Source: Embiotoca jacksoni (lineage: Eukaryota; Chordata; Actinopteri; Embiotocidae). Taken from it: a DNA stretch of 64,000 nt. The stretch lies in contig JAKOON010000009.1 in the NCBI GenBank assembly GCA_022577435.1, positions 10,326,911 through 10,390,910 on the forward strand, in the 5' to 3' direction. This document shows positions 25,602 to 63,414 of this stretch, in pieces; within the stretch, counting starts at the first letter, position 1; each line of letters begins with the position of its first letter. Position numbers and translations under genes: made by a program. The notes below the pieces were generated by a model. It was not told where the DNA came from and made no database searches. It worked only from the letters and a program-made list of their open reading frames with translations.

Positions 25602-28600
25602 AGGCAGAGGGACAGGCAGAAGTGAGCAGGAACGCTGGAAAACACACGTGATGGAGAGCAACTTCAGATTGCTGAGGTTACTGTTCTTACGCCTTCCACA
25701 GCTCACACGGCGTTTCTATATTGTCTTGGTCTTTAGAAACAGCTGTTGCATTGCAGAATGTGGGAAGTCACTTTCTTTGTGCGCTTCGCCTCCCGTTCGT
25801 CCAAAAATATCTGTCCGTTTTTCAAGCCGATCGCAGGTTCTTTCCCGTGGCTCCCTGGCGCCCACGCTGCCCTTGCTTCCTCAACCCCTCCACCCACCTC
25901 TTCTTTTAAATCCTACAGCTCTATCTCTTATGTGCATTTTACATTTACTTCTTTACAGTCCTGTTTCTAAACATAACACCGGAGTGGCTCTGCACACACT
26001 CAGAGTTGCCACTTGTCATTTTTTGGCACAACTTTATTAGGCGTAAGCCCAACAAGTTTTTAACCTGTAGTATTTAAAGCATTATTAACTTTGTACTGGC
26101 AGGTTGGGCTCATATAATGGAGCTAGTTTGAAAGTGCTAACTCCTCTATGTTTTGGTCTTCAGTCGAAAGGGTTTTTAATTGCATTTAACAGCCCTAATG
26201 TTTTTTTCCACTTTGCATTGAAAAGCACCAGGCTGTGCATGACCTGAACATTTTCCATAAAAAAAATTGGATTCTGTAAATGCCAACAGTGTATGTCTCT
26301 GTGCACTCGGCTTCTCCAGTGTCATTCTGTGTTTTGTAAATCACCGCTCACACTTAAACCATGTCAAACCTCCCGGGGCGATGCTGCCGGCCTGTCAAAG
26401 AGCCATGAAGTGGATGCAGTGAGGTTTCGCTCCTGTCAGTCATGCAGGCTGATTGTTTGGACAGCTCGCTGTTAATGAATGGCCTTAACTTTCTACACAC
26501 AGTCACACTGTCTGTGGTTTTTTAACAGTTGTGACGCTGATTGAATTCATGATTGTAGATGAATTACTTTTGACTCTTTGACTGTCGATCTTCTACAAGC
26601 ATTTAGATTTAAGCATCTGCTTGAACAGTCAATTCACGCAATTGAAAATATAGTTTCTCACTTGCCTCTTGGGATGTCTATCCATGTTAGCACTATTTTA
26701 GATTTTTACATTTGATAATAAAGTAAATGTAGATGTTAACTAACTCAGAAAAGCTTTAATGTAAAGTTATTCTTTAAACACCAACAGCAAATTCACATTT
26801 ACTTTAATAGATTAATCTTTGTAAATTTGGTGTGACGGTGACATCATGAAAGAACACATTCTCTGAGGTGCAGCTTCTTTCAGTTACACAGTGATACATC
26901 ACAATATGAAGTGTCACAACAGCAAAAGGAACGGCAAGAAAAGATGTTTAATAACCTTGTATACCTTGTACTCTATGAGCATTCAAATTGACAAACATAA
27001 AACAAAAGTACAAGCTATTTTCTATACCCAAATGTCACAAATAAAGTGAGGAGACAGGAATTTTTTTTTTTAAAAATGATTGAATATAAAATTACACTTT
27101 AAGAGATGGAATCAGGTGGAGGGTAAAGCGGCATTGAAAGCAATTATTATCGATATAAACAAAACATGATATATAACTGAAGAATTAAATATGTCTAAAA
27201 TGAGAGGATAGTTGTTGTTTTTTTAAACCCTGTGACAACACAGTCAACCCAATATTTTGATGCACTTGGAATGCTTTCAAATATATGAACATTTAAGATT
27301 AAACAAGTGAACAGAACCAAGAGTCTAAAACATTTTACAGTAAATGTGCACATGTCATGAATGAGATGCAATACAGTCATGAACTGGCAAAAAAAACCCT
27401 GAACTGTCAGCAGTTTTTCCATGTTTTTCTCAGTCGTTTGACCAAATGTAATAAACATGTATTCATTTGATGAAATTTTGGGTAATGTTCAGCCACAGTT
27501 CTCTAAAGCGCAAATTTGAAGTTGAGAAAAGTCGTGTATGTGATACAAATAGCATGTTTAGTTCGGCTACCTTCACATGTTGACGTACATTATGGGCATT
27601 TGAAGCTGTCGGAAAGAGTGCAAATTCCCATGCCCTAATTACCGGTTGGTTGTTGACGTGAACAGTATTTACTAGTTGGAATATGGCAATTACGGAGTCT
27701 TCCATATGACATGAATGCGACATCTGCCCCAGCCGGCCTGTTTGTGAGTCACTAGAGGCTCTGCGTTGTCAGATGCTCCAGACCAGACGTAACTAGATAC
27801 TATGTGTGTGATTGGTTACTGGAAACACTGTCGCTCCAAGTCAAACCACTATAAACATTATGGTTTGTCACAACAAAACCAAATGTTTTTCTCAGGACGG
27901 TCAGCTGCCACCCTCAATGCAACAAATTGAAAAATGTAAACACATGATTTTGTCACACTCATAACACTGAAACAGCATAAAACAATCTGAATATGACGAT
28001 TGTGAAACAACACTCATCGTTTAGTTTTTCATCCTGAGTGAAAATGCTCACAGATGCTTTTATTTCTCATTATAAATATGTGATTGAGATGCAGAGTGAT
28101 ATTAGAAAAAAACATCCATAGTGGCATAATTCTAAACTCAGCTGGTACATATGTTAATTCTTTAATGTTCATAACAAAAAGTAAGTCATCATTTAAATGT
28201 AGTGATTTGATTTTACTTTTTTAAATACCACAATGCACAGTGTATTTTCTGCATTGTGTTTATATTCAGCTGAACCACCTTGAAACCTATATATTATTCC
28301 AGGAGTATTGTCTGTGGGAATTTGGGCCACAGTTTTATTTTTTTGAGTCATAGTTGCATCTCAGAGGACACATGCTCCAAAATAACATTCTGAACAAATG
28401 AAACTGAGGGACTGTTAACAGCTTTTATATTATGTGTGAAAACCTGTTCACATTGCATCTTGGGACTTGCTTTCTGATACAAAAAAAAAAAAAAGCAACT
28501 CCAAGCCAGTGAACAGGCAATACTGAAGGTATTAATATAGTTAAAGATTCAAGTTTTCTCTCTTGATATTGATTGAGTACCTCATCTCTGGTTATCTGCT

Positions 28601-28764
28601 CATACAGAATAGCAATCTCATACCTGTTCAGCACACAAGTCATGCTAGCGGCATGACTCTATGAATGAGTGACAGTTTGTTGTCAGTTGTCAAGCTGATC
28701 TGCTGCTTTGAGATCGAAGTATCTCAACAACTATTACAGGGATTGCTATGTACATTTGTGGTGC

Positions 28765-29344
28765 CAGTGGTGAAATGTAACTAAATACATTGCCTCAAGT
28801 ACTGTATTTAAGTACAAATTCAAATTTGGACATTTTGATTGTTAATTTCCTGTTAAGATGAAGGAATAAATGCTCCTTGATGGGCTTCGAAAATTTGCCA
28901 ATATATAAACTATTTAAAAATCCTCTTGGATTAATTGGAAAATGTCTTAAATCTACAGGACTGTCAGTTTCTGAGCTTGTTGCTGTTTCAGTGATTTGTG
29001 GTTTCTTACTGGACAGTGACGCTACAAACATGATGGTTTTATTGTATTAGATTAAACTACCCAACAATATGTAAAGTAGATTAATTAGCCCAACATAGAA
29101 TATCTACAGCAGTAAAATGTACATTAATGCAACAGTAATTATCAAAAAATATGACGTATAGCAATAAAACATTGACAGGGAGCATTTACTGCATGGTGTA
29201 CTTTTATTTTTGATACTTAAATTTGAAGGATAATACAACAATAATAATAACAACATATTGCTATGTAATAGTAACGTTTTCAATGCACAATTTTCACAAT
29301 TAGTACTACTGGAGTAAAGGACATGAGTACTTCCTTCAACACTG
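28765..29344. mobile_element. hAT-type MITE, copy 1
   Basis: Starts CAGTGGTGAAATGTAACT and ends, read inverted, CAGTGTTGAAGGAAGTAC. Flanking 8-mers TGTGGTGC (28757-28764) and CGTGGTCC (29345-29352) match at 6 of 8 positions, as expected for an old 8-bp hAT duplication. No transposase. Same family as the copy at 37051. Confidence 0.65.
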
Positions 29345-31434
29345 CGTGGTCCACAGATGATAATTCCTGTGGTTCACTTTGGTGATCCTCTGACTTTCTC
29401 TCGTTTCTGCATTTGACATTTGTGGTTCTGAGAGAAACATCGATGGGAGTTGTTGCCCTGAAATTTGCTGCAGACATTCATGTTCCAGTCAGGATGAATT
29501 GTAATTACTTTAGCAGACCAGTGACTTTTCATCTGAGTGCTATCATCAGGCCAATACTGGTGACCAAGTACCTGCAAAACTCATGAGCCTCACTAAACAA
29601 TGGGTTCGCACTGCGAGGGCACGCTGGTGTTAGCATTTAGCACCGCTGCAGCTAAGTGCAGCTTGTTAACCAACATTTTGAAAGTGTTGTCCTATTATGT
29701 ATGGTACCATTAGACCTGGGATTAGTGTGCTTGCGCTGCTGTACTGAATTAATTTAACTGGTATCAGAAACACTGAATTGTTTCATGGCATTGCCGAAGA
29801 AAATGTCTTTAATGCAGATCAGTCTCATCATGTTGGATACCAGTCAGCCTAATAAGGTCGCTGTAGATGCAGAAAGCGATCCAGTGGATTAACGGTATGG
29901 TAATAATTGTTTGATGATTGTGTGCTTTCGGCTCAGTGGAGAGTTAACGTTGGCACATTATGTGGAAAATATCTGCAGTGAGAGTTCACGGTTATTAAAA
30001 TTCGACTTTCTGGTTTGTATTGATAAGGCTGCTTATGTTGTGATCACTTTGTTTGAGAGATGGCACATCTTTACACTGCATCTTTTGATTTGACTTTAAC
30101 AGAAAATAAGCATCCTGTGAAAAGGGTAATGATGTTATTCAGGTTTTTTTTTTTAACAAAGTTTCCAAATATGTCTTAAAAAGGCATAGATATATATATG
30201 TATATGTGCTAAAGGTTGAGTATGTTTCTCCAACACCCACTCACAGTCTTCCTCTTTCTGTCTTTCTCTCCCTCTGTATCACAGTTAGCTAGAGGCTGTT
30301 GCCGCCCACACGCTCCGTCCTGACAGCAATTTACATTCAGAATAGCCCATGTGAACACATCCATGTGTTCGAATGTGTCACGTTTACTTAGATCACCGCA
30401 TGTTGCAGGTGACCGCTTTAGTGGCAGGTGGAAATACGCTAAATATTCCTCATTCGGGGGGGCCATATGATCAATTTGCTTTAGCTCTGCCTTTGAGAAG
30501 TGTGAGTGTTACAATTCAGCCCCACATGAAACACAAAAGGGACCGAAATATTTCCTCCAGTTGAGGAAGATTCCCCCTCGTGGGCAGCTGATCACTCGCA
30601 TGTCTGTCAGCAGAAACGCAGAGCTGTGCAGCATGTTACTTCGTGTTTTTTTCTCATCATTTTTATTGTGCGGTCGTGTGCCAATATCTTCCACAGTTCA
30701 AGTAGAAGCCCTTGGAGTTGTTTCCATGGATACCAAACAATTATCTGGGATTCAGAATAGAACCTGGAGAGTAGCCTATTTACAGGCTTTTGGTACGAGG
30801 AAATCATTGATTCTCTGTTGCAAAGGGAAAAACAGCTCCGCAGGGTAATGGGTGATTTCTAAAAAAAAAAAAAATAAATAAAAAAATTGCCCCAACAGAT
30901 AAATTACTGGCAGAAATAGAACGGAGCAGAGCAAATATCATCATAAAACAAGATCACATTTTTAGCTTTTCAGAAAACCAACCTATGGATAGATCAGTGG
31001 GATTTTATTGCACGTTCAATGAGCTCGGAGAGATCACACGTTTGGAGGTTATTGCTGTTTGCACAACCAGCTTAAAAAAAAAAAAAAGGCATAAATATAG
31101 AACAGAATGTGACTTTATTGCTTAACCTGAGTTTAAAGAACATCTTAGTAAGGACCACAATGTACCTTCTGACATGGTTCTTTCCCTCTCGTATTGATGT
31201 TTTATTACAAAGGCTGAACTGTGTGTAGCTGGAAATAGGATAGTCTTTCTGGAGGAAAACCTCATTCTCACAGGTATGAGGAGGGAATAAGTAAACTTTG
31301 TGTTCCACAATGTCCGTACAGCAAGTAAAGCTTCCAGAAGCAGCCTCTTTTCGCGGTAGTTTGACAATCTGGGAAATATGACCATTTGATTTCTTGTAGA
31401 TATCTTACCATGCACATCTGGTAATTAAACATAA

Positions 31435-31790
31435 AGCAACAGCCAGGAGCTGGTTAGCTTTAGCTTGGCTCAATGGAAACAGGCGGAACTGGCTCTGTCC
31501 AAAGCGAACAATAATCTGCCTTCATGCACCTTTAAAGCTCACGGATTAACAAAGTATATCTTTGTTTGTTCAATCCGCAAAACGTTCAAGTGAAAAAAAC
31601 GGCAAGTAGTGGTTTTACCTCGGGTTATGTGCCAGACTACTTAATAGCTGCGGACTGACATTGGTTCCCTTTTGGACTGAGTCAGGGTCGCAGTTTCCCT
31701 GTTTCCAGTCTTCGAGCTAAACTAACGCTAACTTGCTGCCGGTCGTTGCTTTATATCTAACTGACAGATATCAAAGTTATATCTGCAAGA
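31435..31790. repeat. Internal fragment of the TTAA-MITE family
   Basis: Contains 'gccaggagctggttagct', 'ctggctctgtccaaag' and 'ggttttacctcgggttatgt', blocks shared with or closely related to the element at 57718 and the fragment at 54310, and known to me from dispersed fish repeats. Terminal repeats are not clear in this copy. Confidence 0.5.
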
Positions 31791-31914
31791 GTAACTGCAA
31801 GAAAACGCATAACCTAAACATAAAATCTTCCTTTAAATTTGGTGACAGGAGTACATAAAGTATATTCCTTCATTTTGTGGTTAATTAAAGCTTTCTTACT
31901 TTTCTGTTATTTGT

Positions 31915-31996
31915 ATGGAGAGGGTTATTGAACAGTATTCACACCGGAGGATGCTCACGCTCCTGCGCATTGACTTCATCTTTCTTGGTAAACACA
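31915..31996 (+). other. Possible alternative first coding exon of syngap1
   Basis: An ATG at 31915 opens a frame ending at donors GTAAAC (exon end 31987) or GTAAGT (exon end 31996). Both leave one spare base, exactly the phase needed by the syngap1 exon at 33188. The peptide (M-E-R-V-I-E-Q-Y-S-H-R-R) is not recognised. Phase agreement alone occurs by chance often. Confidence 0.18.
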
Positions 31997-33187
31997 GTAA
32001 GTGTAGAGAAAGCATCAAATGCGATTCCCTAAAGATAGTTGCTCATACTTTTATAGATCCATCACCCTGTTTAAGAGTTTGCACTAGTCTAAAGTCAGAC
32101 TAGACCACAGGTTTCAAGATGACTCATTACATTGTGAGTCTTCCTTCCAATATAGTTCTCAGGTTTTTGCGTCATTTTCCACTGGCCTTGGATACAAAAA
32201 AGTTTTCCGGTGGCAGCTGATGATAAATAGCTGTTTTTGTCGACAACATAAATGTTTCTTTCTGACTTGTGCAGTGTTCTTTGTGTCTTTTTTTGGGGGG
32301 GAAGCGAAGGGGGCTGTAACTGTATGTTCCTGTTCATGTTGTTCTTCAGCTTAAGCTTCACTGTGCTGGTATCTTGTGAAAGTGTGTGCCCTGTCATGTT
32401 TTCTGATGCCGTTCCCTTGACCGAAGCAGCAACTGCAAGGAAATAACACAAGCAATGAGTAGGATGAGTAATAACATGTCAAAATGTAATGAGATGTTGT
32501 GTTTAATTTAAGGAAAATTAAATGTGTTATTAACTCTTTAAGATCATATTTTTAAGTGATAATTTAGTGCTAACCTCAAACAATTAATTTATTTTTGCTA
32601 TTACAGAATCAAATTACTGACCAGTTGGAACATTTATATAATTCTGTTCATGACATCATGTTGTTTAAAAATGCCACAAAAAGGTCAGAACACTTTGTAA
32701 TTGCATTTTTACAGATTAAATTTGTTTAGGCCAAATCATTTATTTGATATTTCTGTCTGGATGAGATATAATTGAGATGAGAAAAGATGTCTTAGGATGT
32801 CTTAAGATCCTTACAGACATAAACGTCACATAGTATAATGAAATAATAATGAAATAATCTCATAGCAGCCAAATTTCAATTTGACGTCTGTTGTCACAAT
32901 TCTTGAATGTAATGTGAAATTACTACTAAATTGACTCAAGCAATATTTCAATATTTAGCCTTACAGCTACACGATAAATTTGAATGGCGATAACTCAGCA
33001 GATATAAGCCAAATTCTGTTGCCATTTTGCACAGTTCACACTTGTACAAAACCCTAATGTCTCCATTTGGTATTTAAGATCCTAATGATGCAGTTAAAAC
33101 TTCCAACTATAATAAATTTAAATGTATGTGTTTGTCATTAATTTATCACTTTTTCCTTGTTGCTTACTTTTGTTACCATTTCCTCAG

Positions 33188-58338
<25,151 letters not shown>

Positions 58339-59397
58339 CTGCCAATTCCAAAGTGACCAGAGTTCATGATGGTCATTCGAGTATAAGAAGACTGATACAC
58401 ATGCTCCTACAAAAAAAAAAAAAACATCAAGACAAAGCTCTGCAGTGGATCCAGCAGGACTACTGGAGGTGTCCTCTCCCAACATTCTTAAAAAATACAA
58501 ATAAAAAAATAACTTTGCACATATTTAAACTTAGCCTGTACCAGAACATGACAATCAGCTTAGCATGAGGACTAATGTGTTCAGTGAATCTTCTGCACAT
58601 TTTGACTGAAATATAAGCCAGTGCCACAACAAGGGCAATACTGTACCTTTATTTAATTGGATAGAGTAAGGGAAAGTGTGTAAAACGCTGGGGATGAAGA
58701 TGGATTCATGATTTTCCTTGCTACAAGCAGCACAATTGCTTCTCACTAACAAGTGGCTGCAGGCAAAATGTCAAAAAGGCTTTTTACAAGCACAATATCC
58801 CTTCATGGCAACGCCTGTGACAAGCAACAAACATGCTTTTAAATCATTTGCCATCGATAATCCTCAGATGTAGGGCCCAAACAAAGACCTATTTAATAAT
58901 TTAGTAAAATATTCTTACCACAAAAATATTTCCACTTACACAGATGGTTATATTATAGGTTTGCATCCTTCAAAGTACAGCCATCCCATCTGAAAAGATG
59001 CCAAACAAGTCCTACAATCAACTTATTACTGCTGTTAGGACAATCTGAATCTTCTCGTCGGTTTACCTTTTCCTTCGGCACAGTGTAGAGCCTTGACTTT
59101 CAATGTATAGAAACAGCATTAGTTAAAACTACTAGACTTTTTTAATAATGGAGATACTTTACAAAAATAATCTGAGATAAAATGTGTTTTGTTCACTTTG
59201 TAATAATACTAGTAATTATGATAATGATCATGATAAAGTATATATAACCTTTCAAACAGTGGAACAAAGTGCTTCATTAAGTCACAGACATATAGGCCCA
59301 ACATGAGAGACAAATAGGGGGAAAATATACACACATTGGTTAAAGGGGCACTTCTGGAGGAACTTCTGAGGAAATAACCTCGATGATACCATAGTGA

Positions 59398-59535
59398 TCT
59401 GTGATGGACTGGCGATCTGTCCAGGGTGTACCCTGCCTTCGCCCGATGTGCGCTGGGATAGGCTCCAGTCTCCCTGTGACCCTGCTCAGGATAAAGCGGC
59501 TATAGCTAATGGATGGATAGATGGATGGATGGATG
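59398..59535 (+). mobile_element. 5'-truncated LINE (L2-like) tail with perfect target duplication
   Basis: The body 'ggactggcgatctgtccagg' to 'ggataaagcggctatag' is a 3' tail seen in many fish LINE copies, ending in a GGAT/GATG microsatellite. GATACCATAGTGA stands at 59385-59397 and is repeated exactly at 59536-59548. The L2 attribution is from memory; the duplication is seen directly. Confidence 0.75.
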
Positions 59536-62500
59536 GATACCATAGTGACGTTATCCTGGCTAGGACCTAGAGATGACAAAGCTTGTGTCATTAATTGGCA
59601 ACCGGATATCACGCCGAAGTGTTTAATACATTAAAGAATACAGTGTCAGTGACGTTATGTCTTACCTAGGCTTTAAAAAAAAGATGCCTTCAGCACCAAA
59701 AACCACATGCTAGGTTTTGGAAAAGATCATGGTTTGGGTTAAATGGGACACACTCACAATTGGGTGAATTTATGGCAACAAAGGTTCAAGCCTACATTAA
59801 CAGGGATGAAAAGTCATGGACTTTGGCAGCATTAAATGGCTCAAAAGTAATAAATCAACATCAACAAATTTAACATCAAGACTTTTTGCCTCTCATGTCT
59901 GCCATTTTCATTGTATATCAAACTGCACAGCACTTTGGAACACTGGTTTGAAAAGTGCTATATAGATAAATTGTAATAACTATGATCATAAACAAGATGT
60001 GCACCTGGAAACAAATCATAAAATAACAAGTAGTGGATTACTCATCTGTTGTGTTTAATGTTTCTGAAGCATAGATGTGCAACAGTTCTGCATGTGCTTT
60101 TAAAATGCAAGGACGAGTAAGTCAGTTTGCTGTCGGATATTATACTAATGTACAAAAAAAACTTTGACACAGCCTTCTTATTGGAAGGCATCTTTTTTTA
60201 ATCCAACCTGCTGACTCTTCCAGGTTATTTTTTTTCAGAAGAGTGTGGCATTCAGACTTTTGCATTATACAACATTAGAGTATAGAGAAAAACAGACAGA
60301 CTAACAAAAAGAGGAGAGACAGTGAAAACAACAGAACAATAAGAAGTTTACAAGCAGGGATATGTAGTATATGTGCATAGGATTTGACTGCCTTACAGTC
60401 TGTGCCACAGGGCCCAATATAAAAATGATAATACAAAAAAAAAAAAAATCCTGTAAACTTTGTACATTAAATGTCTTTTTTTTTTGTAGTCAGGTGATGA
60501 TTAATAAGCAGTGTGTTGGTTAACTCTGTATGTTAGTCAGAATCATTTACATTACAAATTTCATGGTTACTATATTTTATCTTAACCTCTTGCCTTCAAA
60601 AAGACATTTTCTTTCAAGATAAATATTAATGATACAAAGTTAAATGTTTATGTTACCAGAAATGTATAAAATAGCTTAATGTATATCTATTCTTATATGT
60701 AAAATGTATTCAAATCAAGGGTAGGCCTTCAGGCATGTTGAAGTTGTGGTAAAAAACTGATTCTTATATTGTTATAACTCTTAATGCTGCAATCCAGAAA
60801 CTACAGTGCTGTGGTGTGACTGCATTCATGGGATGAGAGCTGATTACGTTCCCAGCATAACGCATTTCTGTTCAAGATTAGATGATATGATGAATTCATC
60901 TAATAGCTTGTCTACGTTGTGCAACCAAAACAGTGGTGCTTTCAACAATGCTGGATTGCAGTTTTAAGTAGTCATCTTTTGAAATATACGTTTATTTATC
61001 CGGCCTGCATTGCAATACAGTATTTTGAAAATGTTATACTGCACTTCTGTTTTCATTTTACAAGAAGCTGCAATCCATAATCTACGACAAATGTTTTTAA
61101 AGATATGAAAAATATATAATATACCCATGTATTTCTCTGTATTAGCTGCAGTGGTACAGTGTGCTACCTCTGAAATCATGCCCTCATCTCCCTTTTGTGT
61201 TGGAACTAAGGATCCTTATCTGCTTTATACCACAACCTGAGAGGATACTTTATTCCATTTGGCTAGAAAACCGTCATTTATTTAAGAGACAATACAAACT
61301 TATAACTGCTTCTAACTAGATGGAAGAATCAGTTTTTTTTGGTTGCCTGTTTATTGCTATTTTGGGGATTTCCTGTGTAAAACTTTTTGCCATCACAGGG
61401 TCATTTCTAGAGTTCGTCCTGTTTACTATTGTATTTAAGTGCCGTTACCATTACAGTCACCCAAATCTCCTTTTAATTATGGGATGAGATTGATTGTGTT
61501 CCAGGTATTTGTCAGACTCTCAGGTGTTATAAGGAACACAGAGATATCTTTTAATATCTTTAATGCACAAAATATTGAAAACATTTTTGGCAAGTCAGCA
61601 TTAAAGATAAGTACAGATCTAAAAGCACATTAAATGAGGAGTCTGTGCCAAAGCAACTGCTCTGCTTTTATTTTGGTTGGCTCTTAGCCCTCATCTTATC
61701 CTTACAAATAGTTTATTTTAAAACCTTCTCTTATTATTTGTTACATATGAGTTTCTTTTTCTAGGTCCAAAAAAGGTGACAAATGCCCCAATGTTACAAA
61801 TAATATATAAGATTCTATTAAAGTGATTTATGTTTACAGAAACATGACCTTTGTTGACCCAAAGGGGAATTACTGCCGCTTTACTGCAGCTAAAGCAGGA
61901 CCTAATAAATGAAATTATATATCTTGTATATTTTGAAGAAGGGTATTTAACATCAATCAACATATTTATGTTTCTAAAATGGATGTATAGTGTTTTAGAA
62001 TGAAACGAAATATTTTTCTTGGCAGCTATTATTCTGCGCAATTGACCTACTGTGTCACAAATATATAGTTGGAGGGATTTCTGACTTGAATTAGGCCTAC
62101 TGGATGTAATACCTTAATTTACTTGATATTTCTTTTGAAATAAGCCATGCCCCATTGATAAGCCATACCCTCCAATCCCCTGATGTTGTATGGTGGATGT
62201 TTAATGTTGGTAGTTTTATTTATAATGGTAGTTATTGTAGGTATGATTGCGCTTGTAATTATTATTATTATTAGTGATTGTTATGATTTGTTTTGTTTGA
62301 ACAAAGGGAATGTATTCATTTTTCAGGTGATTTTTCCGAGTGATTTAAATAAATTAATAAATCCCTACTTTACGACCTGTTATTTAAAGGGGCCACGTAA
62401 GCTACATTAATGGGTCTGAACCACAAGACGAGTTACGCTACATTTGACTTATATACTGTAGGCATATATCTGCATTGGCTTTGTATTAACTTCACTGAAG

Positions 62501-62588
62501 ATAGACAGTATGTTGAATGTTCTGATCTCTGACAGTGTTTCGGTTTATTATCTTCAATATCTAAGAACTAAAAGATTGTGAAAGATTG

Positions 62589-63414
62589 TTCTTGAGATAT
62601 TGCATTCACAAGAATAGGACTGATGGATAGGACGGATGTTAGGTTATACTGATTTCCAAATTCTACTCACTTCATCCTTGAGTCCAAGTGAATGTTTGTG
62701 CCAAATTCCAAAGATATCACTTTCACAAAAATGGAAGCGATGTAAGGTCAGTGACCATGACCTCCGACCTTTGACCACCAAAATTGAATTGCTTCATCGT
62801 TGAGCCCAAGTAAACATTTGTAAAATTGTTTTGCCAAATTTGAAGAAATCCCCTCAAGGAGTTCTTGAGGTATTGCATTCAGATGGAAGTTGCATGGACG
62901 GTAGGTGAGGTCAAAGTGGCCTTGAACTTTGATCTTTGACCAACAAACTAATAAGTTCATTCATAAGGCCAAACCAAAAATTGTGACATTTGAAAAAAAT
63001 GTATGGGAGTGTCAAATTAGGGATCACACGTCAAAGGTCAAGGTTATTGTAACCTCAAGTCCATCCTATCCGTCAATTCTAACATTGTGAATGCTATTTC
63101 TTAGTAAGACCTTGATGGAATTTCCTCAAATTTAACACAAGGATTCCCTTTGACTCAAGGACAAACTAATTAGATGATGGGGGTTAAGATTCAAGGTCAC
63201 AGTCAGTTCACATCCGTTTTCCAGATATGTCAACAATGCCTTCAACTGTGGCACAAACCTTCACTAGGAGTCAAGAATAAACTAATTACATTTTGGGGTT
63301 CAAAGGTCAAGGTCACTGTCACATCACACTGACCAATGCTTGAGAGTAGGATATCTGCGGAATGCCTTGAGGGAGTGTCTTCAAATTTTGCACAAATGCT
63401 CACTTGCATCTTGG
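62589..63414. repeat. Large imperfect inverted repeat with AGGTCA half-sites
   Basis: The left arm (about 62589-62990) has three related direct units of about 130-150 bp, each with TTGAG-CCAAGT, CCAAATTTGAAG and TGACC-type blocks. The right arm (about 63010-63414) carries the reverse complement of the same blocks (CTTCAAATTTTGCACAAA, GACTCAAGGACAAACTAATT, AAAGGTCAAGGTCA). The sequence is a known kind of dispersed fish repeat; I cannot name the family. Confidence 0.65.

Larger units (their letters stand above)
20264..33187. other. Region upstream of the first firm syngap1 exon
   Basis: About 13 kb with no firm coding exon. It holds an A-rich minisatellite (22740-23200), a CA microsatellite (25540), a hAT-type MITE (28765) and a TTAA-MITE relative (31435). 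The exons for the start of the SynGAP PH domain, expected here by family structure, were looked for and not recognised. Confidence 0.5.

Noticed and set aside
25531..26040. 169-codon frame starting with Thr-His repeats
   Set aside because: The start is the CA microsatellite and the rest has no recognisable similarity.
58435..58490. Possible PDZ-tail exon reading LQWIQQDYW
   Set aside because: It briefly resembles the WVQQ before QTRV in mammalian SynGAP, but the QTRV ending and stop are absent and four residues are too few.
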